From: Spirochaetota bacterium
GTDB lineage: Bacteria > Spirochaetota > Spirochaetia > Sphaerochaetales > Sphaerochaetaceae
Assembly (NCBI GenBank): GCA_023401595.1
Contig: JAEXDQ010000025.1
Location: 1-25,877, forward strand
Direction of reading: 5' to 3'
Length of the DNA: 25,877 bases
Shown: positions 14,462 through 20,151 of the stretch, piece by piece
How positions within the stretch are numbered: the stretch's first letter is position 1
How the letters are laid out: the number at the start of each line of letters is the position of its first letter
Translations under genes and position numbers: made by a program
Notes under the pieces: generated by a model
Database searches by the model: none
The model's input: the letters and a program-made list of their open reading frames with translations, nothing else
Told to the model about the DNA's origin: nothing

Positions 14462-14953
14462 ATGGATGAAGACACGAAGAAATTCCTCGCCCAGCTGGAA
14501 GAGAAGCATGGGGGGCCGGTGAAGTGGAGGACCTACGCCACCTGGTACGGCAATACGGACGGGACGCTACGGGAATACGGGGTGTTCCTCTACGTGATCA
14601 ACGGGAAATTCTATTTCGAAGACTTCGAACGTCTGCCGTCGCTCCTCGGATACGCGCTGAAACCGAAAAAAAACGCACCGCCGTATGTCAAATATGAGGG
14701 GAGCTTCGGTGGCGATGAGGTCAAACGGACTTTGGTCGTCACGAAGGGACAGGCGCTGGACTGCATCAGAGGAGCCAGGGACGTAGCGAACATGAGGGAA
14801 GCCGGCATGCTCGGCAAGCTGTTCAGACAGCTGGTGCTGCTGGTTGAGACGGCGGACGGCCAAGCCCATTTCTTCGAGCTGATGGACCGCAAGCGTTTTC
14901 TCGATGAAACACAAAAGAACTCTATCGCAAAAGAGCGTTTCGAAACGGTCTGA
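14462..14953 (+). CDS. Conserved-looking hypothetical protein
   Basis: A 163-aa soluble protein that I do not recognise. There is no signal peptide or membrane span. Start ATG is well supported by GGAGG about six bases upstream and by the promoter before it. Visible features: a charged N-terminal helix (MDEDTKKFLAQLEEKHGG), then a strand-rich middle with many aromatic residues (WRTYATWYGN, GVFLYVINGKFYFEDFE, SLLGYALKPKK, YVKYEGSF) suggesting a compact beta fold, then a helical end (DCIRGARDVANMR, LFRQLVLLVE, HFFELMDRKRFL). The alternating beta pattern ending in a long helix would fit a PH-like or similar small domain, but no catalytic motif stands out. The phosphohexomutase gene follows after 72 nt with its own ribosome site, so co-transcription is likely. 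Confidence 0.8.
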   Translation: MDEDTKKFLAQLEEKHGGPVKWRTYATWYGNTDGTLREYGVFLYVINGKFYFEDFERLPSLLGYALKPKKNAPPYVKYEGSFGGDEVKRTLVVTKGQALDCIRGARDVANMREAGMLGKLFRQLVLLVETADGQAHFFELMDRKRFLDETQKNSIAKERFETV

Positions 14954-15025
14954 GAACCGGGGCATTGACGGCAGGGCCGCAGAACGGCATATTTTCATAG
15001 AACAGCATATCAACGGAGGAATCAT

Positions 15026-16369
15026 ATGGGTGCATTCAAGGCATACGATATCAGAGGCGTCTACAACAAGGACTTCGACAAGGAGACCGTATACAAGATC
15101 GGTTATTTCCTTCCCCGGCTCCTGGACAGCGATCATGTCGTCGTGGGACGTGACGTGAGGACCACGAGCGACGAGATATTCGAATATCTGTGCAAAGGGA
15201 TAAACGACGCCGGATGCGACGTATGGAACCTCGGTCTCGCCACGACGCCGATGGTCTATTTCGCGACGGTCTATTACAAGGCCGACGCCTCCGTCCAAAT
15301 CACCGCCAGCCATAACCCTCCGGAATACAACGGCCTGAAGATCAGCCGTGCGAAAGCGATTCCCGTAGGAGAGAACAGCGGGTTGAGGGATCTCCAGAAA
15401 ATGGTCGAGACACAGGCAGTCGCCCCCGTCGAGGAAGCCAAGCGCGGCAAGGTCGTAGACAAGGACGTCAAGCCCGCATATATCGAGTTCCTTGGCAAAT
15501 TCGTCCCTGACCTTACAGGACTGAACCTGAGCGTCGACTGTTCCCATGGCATGGCGAACCTCCTGATCAAGGACTTGATCGGCGCCGACCACCATTACCT
15601 GTACGACCATTTCGACGGAACCTTCCCCGCCCATGAGCCGAACCCTTTAGAGGAAAAGAACTGCAAGGATCTGGAGGAAGCCGTGGTCAGGAACCACAGC
15701 GACCTCGGTATCATCTACGACGGGGACGCCGACCGCGTGATGTTCATAGACGAGAACGGCAGGTTCATCCAGCCGGACTACGTCACCGCCGTACTCGGTT
15801 CCTACTTCCTCGCCAAGGAGAAGGGAAACGTCCTCCAGGACATCCGCACCAGCCGCTCCACTACTGAATATCTGGAGAAGCTCGGCGCGACCGTCTACAC
15901 ATGGAAGGTCGGCCATGCATACGCCAAGACGAAGCTACGGGACATCGACGGGATTTTCGGAGGGGAGCTGGCGGGACATTACTACTTCCGGGACTTCTCC
16001 AACTGCGATAGCGGAATCCTCGCCTCGCTGATCGTCCTGCAGGTCGTGGTACGGCTCAAGCATGAGGGCAAGACCTTCTCGCAGTTCATCGACTCAATCA
16101 TAGCCTATGCGAACAGCGGGGAAACGAATTTCAAGCTGGAGCAGAAGGATGAAGCGATGGCCGCGCTGTACGACAGGTACGTCGCCAAAGACCATCCCCA
16201 GAAGGTGATGGACTTCGATGGGTATCGAGTCGAATTCTCCGATTGGTGGTTCAACGTCCGCAAGTCCAATACGGAGCCTTATCTGAGGCTTGTAGTGGAG
16301 GCCAGGACTGAAAAAATGCTCAAGGAAAAGCTCGCCGAGCTTTCCGCGATCATCAGGAGCTTCTCATAA
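15026..16369 (+). CDS. Phosphomannomutase/phosphoglucomutase (alpha-D-phosphohexomutase)
   Basis: A 447-aa enzyme of full family length that interconverts hexose 6-phosphate and 1-phosphate, supplying GDP-mannose or UDP-glucose pathways. All four signature loops are present: the phosphoserine loop TASHNPP (93-99, catalytic Ser95), the Mg-binding DGDADR (232-237), the sugar-specificity loop GELAGH (313-318) and the phosphate-binding loop RKSNTEP (412-418). The N-terminal FKAYDIRG motif is also typical. GEMSGH/GELAGH-type loops occur in dual-specificity PMM/PGM enzymes, so both sugars are plausible. GGAGG lies seven bases before the ATG. It follows the hypothetical gene by 72 nt and precedes galE, which has its own promoter. 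Together they suggest cell-envelope polysaccharide precursor synthesis. Confidence 0.93.
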   Translation: MGAFKAYDIRGVYNKDFDKETVYKIGYFLPRLLDSDHVVVGRDVRTTSDEIFEYLCKGINDAGCDVWNLGLATTPMVYFATVYYKADASVQITASHNPPEYNGLKISRAKAIPVGENSGLRDLQKMVETQAVAPVEEAKRGKVVDKDVKPAYIEFLGKFVPDLTGLNLSVDCSHGMANLLIKDLIGADHHYLYDHFDGTFPAHEPNPLEEKNCKDLEEAVVRNHSDLGIIYDGDADRVMFIDENGRFIQPDYVTAVLGSYFLAKEKGNVLQDIRTSRSTTEYLEKLGATVYTWKVGHAYAKTKLRDIDGIFGGELAGHYYFRDFSNCDSGILASLIVLQVVVRLKHEGKTFSQFIDSIIAYANSGETNFKLEQKDEAMAALYDRYVAKDHPQKVMDFDGYRVEFSDWWFNVRKSNTEPYLRLVVEARTEKMLKEKLAELSAIIRSFS

Positions 16370-16410
16370 TGCCACGGACATGGTACGGGATGTACTCGAA
16401 ATGTACTGTA

Positions 16411-16440
16411 TTGCATCTGGATAACATCTTGCGATATAGT
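16411..16440 (+). promoter_or_regulatory. Predicted galE promoter
   Basis: TTGCAT (16411-16416), 18 bases, TATAGT (16435-16440), with a start expected near 16447. The sequence ATATAGTGRAA around the -10 is shared with the promoter at 14393-14421. Confidence 0.55.
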
Positions 16441-16449
16441 GAAATCAAC

Positions 16450-16471
16450 GGAATGAACACGTGTTCATTCC
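16450..16471 (+). promoter_or_regulatory. 22-bp perfect palindrome between the galE promoter and ribosome site
   Basis: GGAATGAACAC is directly followed by its exact reverse complement. It begins about ten bases downstream of the -10 box and abuts the AAGGGAGGAG ribosome site. As DNA it is an ideal operator for a dimeric regulator: TetR/FadR-like TGA...TCA arms are present, and the core GAAC-N4-GTTC also matches the Gram-positive LexA box core. As RNA it could form a 9-bp hairpin with a tetraloop next to the ribosome site. Confidence 0.85.
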
Positions 16472-16484
16472 AAGGGAGGAGCTT

Positions 16485-17477
16485 ATGAGGGTCTTGTTAT
16501 TCGGTGGGGCAGGTTATATCGGTACCCATGTAGCCATGGCGTTCCTCGACAGGGGGGACACGGTCGGCATCTACGACAATCTTTCCACAGGGTTGCGAAG
16601 CAATGTAAGTCCGGACGCGACATTATATGAAGGGGATATCCTGGACAGGGCCCGTGTCGGTGAGGTACTTGTGGAGGGCTGGGATGCCGTCGTGCATCTC
16701 GCGGCGTTCAAGGCCGCCGGCGAATCGATGATCAAGCCGGAAAAGTATGCGGAGAACAATATCACGGGTTCTTTGATACTTATGACTGAATGTGTGAAGC
16801 ATGGTGTGAAAAACTTCATTCTCTCCTCCTCCGCCGCGACTTATGGCGAACCCGCGTATCTGCCGATCGACGAAGAACACCCGAAGCATCCGGAAAACTA
16901 TTATGGCTATACGAAATACTGCATCGAAGAGAACCTCGAATGGTTCGACAGGCTCAAGGGGCTCCGGTATGCTGCGCTGAGATACTTCAACGCTGCGGGA
17001 TACGACCCTGACGGCCGCATGCTCGGATTGGAGCGCAATCCCGCGAACCTGATTCCTGTGGTCATGGAAGTCGCGGCTGGTATGCGCCCGAACCTGCTGA
17101 TCTTCGGCAAGGACTACCCCACCCCCGACGGAACCGGAGTGCGCGACTATGTCCATGTGACCGACCTCGCCGACGGACATGTCAGGGCGGTCGACTATCT
17201 AGTCAAGAACGACAAGTCCCTGGTAGTGAACCTCGGCAGTGAAAACGGCCTGAGCGTCCAGGAAATCGTCGATGCCGCTAGAAGGATCACTGGTAAGCCT
17301 ATTCCGGCGGAATATGTCGACCGCCGTCCCGGCGACCCTGCCAAGCTTGTGGCCAGTTCCGCGAAAGCGCTCAAGGAGCTCGGTTGGAAGGCTCGCTACA
17401 GCTCTCTTGATTCAATCATCGAATCGACATGGAGAGTCTATCAGGCGAATATGGTGAAGATGGGAAGGACCGTCTGA
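16485..17477 (+). CDS. galE: UDP-glucose 4-epimerase
   Basis: A 330-aa cytoplasmic short-chain dehydrogenase-type enzyme interconverting UDP-glucose and UDP-galactose with bound NAD. Visible hallmarks: the Rossmann motif GGAGYIGTH at the N-terminus, YDNLSTG, LAAFKAAGESM, the catalytic Ser region SSSAATYGEP, the YGYTK Tyr-x3-Lys pair, ALRYFNAAG, NLIPVVMEVA, GTGVRDYVHVTDLADGH and the C-terminal RRPGDPAKLVASS. Length is standard. ATG 16485 is chosen over an in-frame GTG at 16461 because the GGGAGGAG ribosome site lies just before the ATG, while the GTG falls inside the palindrome. It has its own promoter and a strong terminator. A UDP-GlcNAc epimerase activity cannot be excluded. Confidence 0.95.
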   Translation: MRVLLFGGAGYIGTHVAMAFLDRGDTVGIYDNLSTGLRSNVSPDATLYEGDILDRARVGEVLVEGWDAVVHLAAFKAAGESMIKPEKYAENNITGSLILMTECVKHGVKNFILSSSAATYGEPAYLPIDEEHPKHPENYYGYTKYCIEENLEWFDRLKGLRYAALRYFNAAGYDPDGRMLGLERNPANLIPVVMEVAAGMRPNLLIFGKDYPTPDGTGVRDYVHVTDLADGHVRAVDYLVKNDKSLVVNLGSENGLSVQEIVDAARRITGKPIPAEYVDRRPGDPAKLVASSAKALKELGWKARYSSLDSIIESTWRVYQANMVKMGRTV

Positions 17478-17537
17478 ACCGAGAACGCGTATATGGTTCA
17501 TGTAAACTGATAGAATCTGGTATACATAGGACAAGAA

Positions 17538-17578
17538 CCCTTCAAGTCAGTTGATGAGCTGACTTGGGGGGATTTTTT
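17538..17578 (+). terminator. Intrinsic terminator of galE
   Basis: CCCTTCAAGTCAG (17538-17550) pairs with CTGACTTGGGGGG (17559-17571), a 13-bp stem including two G-U pairs and an 8-nt loop, followed by ATTTTTT. The next 207 bases, to the YkvA gene, hold no supported gene. Confidence 0.88.
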
Positions 17579-17785
17579 ATAAAATTACCGAACTTCAGTG
17601 AGCGAAGGGCTTGTCACAATGGTAAAATCGGAACCATTCACAGGGCAAAAGTCTGCTTTACGATATCAGTAATGAACTATTGGACGAGAAATTAAAAAAA
17701 CAGAACTTTTTCCACCCGTACCAGATGTCCGGTATAACTCATGGCCGACGCTACAAAAGGCCGATAGGTCTTCTCGGAGATGATT

Positions 17786-18154
17786 TCATGTCAGGATCGC
17801 CCTGACTATCAGCCAGATCACCACGCCCCACATCAGGATGACGGGAATCGCATAATACCATTTTTTCGGCCGCCCGCCCTTCCACAGACCTTCAGCTTCC
17901 GCCCTGCATCGGGCGAATTCATCTTCCGGTATCAGCTTCACGGTGACGAAGACCAGCAGAGGGAGAATCAACAGGTCGTCCAGATAGCCCAGGACGGGAA
18001 TGAAATCAGGAATCAAGTCAATCGGGGACAAGGCATAGCCAACCGTCAAGACGGCAAGAACCTTGGCGTACCATGGCGTGGACGGCTTTTTCAATGCAAG
18101 ATATACAGCGGGAATATCAATTTTCAACCTCGCGGCACGTTCTTTGAGACCCAT
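17786..18154 (-). CDS. YkvA-type membrane protein (DUF1232)
   Basis: A 122-aa small membrane protein with the DUF1232 core YALSPIDLIPDFIPVLGYLDD, an amphipathic/membrane segment rich in Pro-Asp turns, followed by LLILPLLVFVTVKLI. A final hydrophobic segment WYYAIPVILMWGVVIWLIVR gives two or three spans. The family function is unknown. Members are widespread in bacteria. It follows the DtxR-like regulator gene by 22 bases on the same strand, so the two are likely one transcription unit. No good ribosome site precedes the ATG, so translation may depend on the upstream gene. The link to iron is by neighbourhood only. Confidence 0.85.
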   Translation of the reverse strand: MGLKERAARLKIDIPAVYLALKKPSTPWYAKVLAVLTVGYALSPIDLIPDFIPVLGYLDDLLILPLLVFVTVKLIPEDEFARCRAEAEGLWKGGRPKKWYYAIPVILMWGVVIWLIVRAILT

Positions 18155-18176
18155 ACCGGGAGAATATCATATTTCG

Positions 18177-18569
18177 TCAGCCTAATGAATGGTGTCCCTT
18201 CACGGTACGAATGTATTTTGAGAATTGCCGGATGCAGTTCGGAGAAAGATTCACAATCGCTGAAATGCTGTCGTCCCTCGCTTGGGGCCCGTCGATCTGC
18301 AGGTTCTGCATGAAAAACCGGAGCAGGGTCCTGTATTGGAGATACAAGTCCATGGCGGTATCGTTCCCATCTTTGGTCAGCAGAACCGCCCCGCATTCTG
18401 TGCGGGATACCATGCCGGACTGCAGAAGATCCTGCAACATACCGGCTACGCTGGCACGGGATATGCCTATACGGTTCGCAATATCGACGGACCGTACAGG
18501 GTTGTTTTTCCCTGCCCCCAATTCATAGATTACAAGAAGATACCGTGCCTTGGATGCGGTAAGTTCCAT
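18177..18569 (-). CDS. DtxR/MntR-fold transcriptional regulator, apparently without the classical metal ligands
   Basis: A 130-aa protein with a DtxR-type winged helix (MELTASKARYLLVIYELG, then VDIANRIGISRASVAGMLQDLLQSGMVSRT, LLTKDG) and a short helical dimerisation domain (QYRTLLRFFMQNL, SISAIVNLSPNCIRQFSKYI). Length matches MntR-like members lacking the SH3 domain. The start at 18567-18569 follows GGAGG. Aligned from memory to B. subtilis MntR, the ligands D8, E11, H77, E99, E102 and H103 correspond here to R, L, Y, I, I and V, so metal sensing by the usual site looks impossible. It is divergent from the feo operon, and the palindrome GTTAG-N6-CTAAC occurs before it and before feoA, making it the likely feo regulator (inference). 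YkvA follows after 22 bases. Confidence 0.8.
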   Translation of the reverse strand: MELTASKARYLLVIYELGAGKNNPVRSVDIANRIGISRASVAGMLQDLLQSGMVSRTECGAVLLTKDGNDTAMDLYLQYRTLLRFFMQNLQIDGPQARDDSISAIVNLSPNCIRQFSKYIRTVKGHHSLG

Positions 18570-18580
18570 ACGCCCTCCAC

Positions 18581-18598
18581 TGTTAGACAGGGCTAACA
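18581..18598 (-). promoter_or_regulatory. Candidate operator 1: TGTTAG-N6-CTAACA before the DtxR-like gene
   Basis: TGTTAG (18581-18586) and CTAACA (18593-18598) are perfect 6-bp arms separated by six bases. It lies just upstream of the regulator's GGAGG ribosome site. The same arms and spacing recur twice before feoA. The TTAG...CTAA arms resemble DtxR/IdeR boxes. Confidence 0.7.
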
Positions 18599-18735
18599 TA
18601 ACACTTGAATAAAGAGCTGTCAAGAAACAAGCAAAACGGAACCCATCCATGTTGCAAAAGACTGTACGGCAGATTTCATTTACTTGAATTGCAACGAATT
18701 ACAATTGTCACCACAGGAGAAGAACATTGACCGTC

Positions 18736-18759
18736 ATGTAAGGCAAGCCTTACATTATA
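18736..18759 (-). promoter_or_regulatory. Palindrome ATGTAAGGC-AA-GCCTTACAT overlapping a TATAAT box
   Basis: Perfect 9-bp arms around a 2-bp centre (18736-18755). On the minus strand TATAAT (18754-18759) directly precedes and overlaps it, giving a plausible start for the DtxR-like gene with a ~180-nt leader. On the plus strand TTGACC (18727-18732) lies just before it, so rightward transcription is also possible. The arms (AAGGC..GCCTT) resemble DtxR-family sites but differ from the GTTAG-N6-CTAAC motif, so a second regulator is possible. Confidence 0.6.
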
Positions 18760-19340
18760 AGGCCCTGAGCCAAGAAAAACCCCGCAGGACGCCTCCATTT
18801 TATGAAATAAATTTATAAAAAACACTTTAACAACAGATGCAATAGGTATGCATTTCATTGTACTTAAAAAAAATACCGTTATTTCACATTTTCTAGCGTA
18901 CTGGAACGAGTCTCTACCGACAGCCATATCAACGCCACCCTACCCCCGTCGCAGGCTTCTACTCGGCCTCTCGGAAAGCAGGAATATCAATGCCATCGTC
19001 TTGAAAAATGAAAAAGACAATACGAACGAGGACACGAAATCTTGTACAATACACACCAGTGAAGAATAGGCCTTCAAAATGGCGGTACGGAAGGCTTCGC
19101 ATCTTGTATCGTCATCCATCCCGACTTGTCCGGCGGTCTTTGTCCAAGACCGGCGGCGACCATCAAACGAGCTTCCCGGCCCATAGATATCCCCATGAAA
19201 GCCATGGGCACCATCCTTCTCGGCAGCCACCACCCGACCTCAAGGGAGAATCGACGACCACGGAGGGAGTATTGACGACGGCATCATGGCGTATCGCAAC
19301 GACACGTCGTGATACGAGGGCTTTATCAACGGCAAAATTC
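18760..19340. other. Long region without a convincing gene between the DtxR-like gene and feo
   Basis: The open frames here (up to about 97 codons, both strands) show no family motifs, no convincing ribosome sites and mutual overlap. A hairpin CGGTCTT-TGTCC-AAGACCG (19134-19152) is the clearest structure. Base composition shifts from AT-rich (18780-18900, and again after 19340) to GC-rich (18930-19340), which could mark a decayed gene or a structured RNA. I cannot assign either. Confidence 0.45.
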
Positions 19341-19341
19341 T

Positions 19342-19357
19342 GTTAGTCAAAGCTAAC
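19342..19357 (+). promoter_or_regulatory. Candidate operator 2: GTTAG-N6-CTAAC, distal feo site
   Basis: GTTAG (19342-19346), TCAAAG, CTAAC (19353-19357), matching the arms and spacing of the site before the DtxR-like gene. It lies about 300 bases upstream of feoA, at the edge of an AT-rich stretch. Confidence 0.6.
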
Positions 19358-19573
19358 CAAAAAACATATATTTGGTCATTATAGCAGTATCAGTAAGAAT
19401 AAAATATCCCATTATTCCAACAGGTATCGTCAACAATCGCAACACCCAACGCCCCTTTCGTCACTTATGGGCAACAACAATATTTATATACATAACATGG
19501 TATTATTAAAATAATTATCTCACCTGTCTGAAGAAACGCAAGGCATCTTCCGATAATAAAGTCCTTCGACTTC

Positions 19574-19602
19574 TTGACTATTCGTTGGGGCTGGAATAAA
19601 CT
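19574..19602 (+). promoter_or_regulatory. Predicted feo operon promoter
   Basis: TTGACT (19574-19579), 17 bases, TAAACT (19597-19602), with a start expected near 19609. The -10 overlaps a CTAAC half-site (19601-19605), and a full GTTAG-N6-CTAAC palindrome lies about ten bases past the start. Confidence 0.55.
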
Positions 19603-19616
19603 AACGGCGAAATTAA

Positions 19617-19636
19617 AAGTTAGATTAAACTAACTT
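19617..19636 (+). promoter_or_regulatory. Candidate operator 3: AAGTTAG-N6-CTAACTT, proximal feo site
   Basis: Perfect 7-bp arms AAGTTAG (19617-19623) and CTAACTT (19630-19636) with ATTAAA between. It is the strongest of the three motif copies, lying between the predicted transcription start and the feoA ribosome site, where binding would block transcription. Confidence 0.75.
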
Positions 19637-19660
19637 ACAATCTGTTTTCATGAGGGTAAT

Positions 19661-19873
19661 ATGATGCCGCTGACAATGATTGGAATTGGGGAATCGGGAA
19701 AAATCGCAAAAGTAGGAGGTTCTTCGGATACGAGAAGATATCTTGAGAACCTGGGGTTCATACAGGGGGCCGATGTCAAGGTCCTCGCCTCGATCGGCGG
19801 CAATGTCATTGTGAACATAAAGGATTCAAGAATCGCGATCAACGCTGAAATGGCGAGACATATCCAGATTTGA
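19661..19873 (+). CDS. feoA: FeoA-family protein (first copy)
   Basis: A 70-aa cytoplasmic SH3-like protein that partners FeoB in ferrous-iron uptake. Family features are GKIAKVGGSSDTRRYLENLGFIQGADVKVL (the R-x-L-x-x-L-G-hydrophobic-x-x-G block) and VNIKDSRIAINAEMARHI (the strand before the terminal helix, with the conserved A-[IL]-x-x-x-x-A). GAGGG lies five bases before the ATG. It opens the feo operon, directly downstream of the predicted promoter and operator. A second FeoA gene follows after about 34 nt. Two non-identical FeoA genes before feoB are common in anaerobes, and they may form a heteromeric FeoA unit. Confidence 0.93.
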   Translation: MMPLTMIGIGESGKIAKVGGSSDTRRYLENLGFIQGADVKVLASIGGNVIVNIKDSRIAINAEMARHIQI

Positions 19874-19907
19874 TTGTATGGAAACTCAAAGCAAGGAGAA
19901 AACAGAT

Positions 19908-20138
19908 ATGACACTTGGAGAAGCAAAGGTAGGGGCCACGGTCGTAGTCCAGAAGATTGAGGGCGACGGAGCCTATAAGAGGCGCATCATGGACATGGGA
20001 ATCACAAAAGGTACTGAGCTGTATATCAGAAAAGTCGCGCCGCTGGGAGACCCTGTGGAGATTACGGTACGGGGTTATGAGCTTTCCGTCAGAAAGAACG
20101 ACGCCCAATGCGTTCTGGTGAAACAAGAGCAATTCTGA
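19908..20138 (+). CDS. feoA: FeoA-family protein (second copy)
   Basis: A 76-aa second FeoA, clearly diverged from the first. The core reads MTLGEAKVGATVVVQKIEGDGAYKRRIMDMGITKGTELYIRKVAPLGDPVEITVRGYELSVRKNDAQCVLV, the canonical FeoA fold with the MDMGI-x-KG turn and the GDPVEI-x-V-RGY-x-LS-x-R strand motif. This copy is closer to the E. coli-type consensus than the first. ATG 19908 is chosen over ATG 19878 because AAGGAG lies nine bases upstream of it, whereas nothing precedes the earlier ATG. The earlier start would add ten residues. feoB starts 13 bases after the stop. Confidence 0.92.
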   Translation: MTLGEAKVGATVVVQKIEGDGAYKRRIMDMGITKGTELYIRKVAPLGDPVEITVRGYELSVRKNDAQCVLVKQEQF

Positions 20139-20151
20139 AGGAGAAATCAGT

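Noticed and set aside
14567..15634. 355-codon minus-strand open frame across the unknown gene and phosphohexomutase
   Set aside because: Antisense to two genes on the plus strand, one of them with full catalytic motifs. No own motifs or start signals.
17626..17805. 59-codon plus-strand frame after the galE terminator that reads surprisingly protein-like (SLLYDISNELLDEKLKKQ, then FFHPYQMSGITHGRRYKRP)
   Set aside because: It lacks a usable start codon and ribosome site, lies behind a strong terminator and overlaps the end of the YkvA gene. It could be a gene remnant, but I cannot match it to a family.
18676..19233. Open frames of 73-97 codons in the region upstream of feo
   Set aside because: No family motifs, no convincing ribosome sites, and frames on opposite strands overlap. 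Treated as non-coding.
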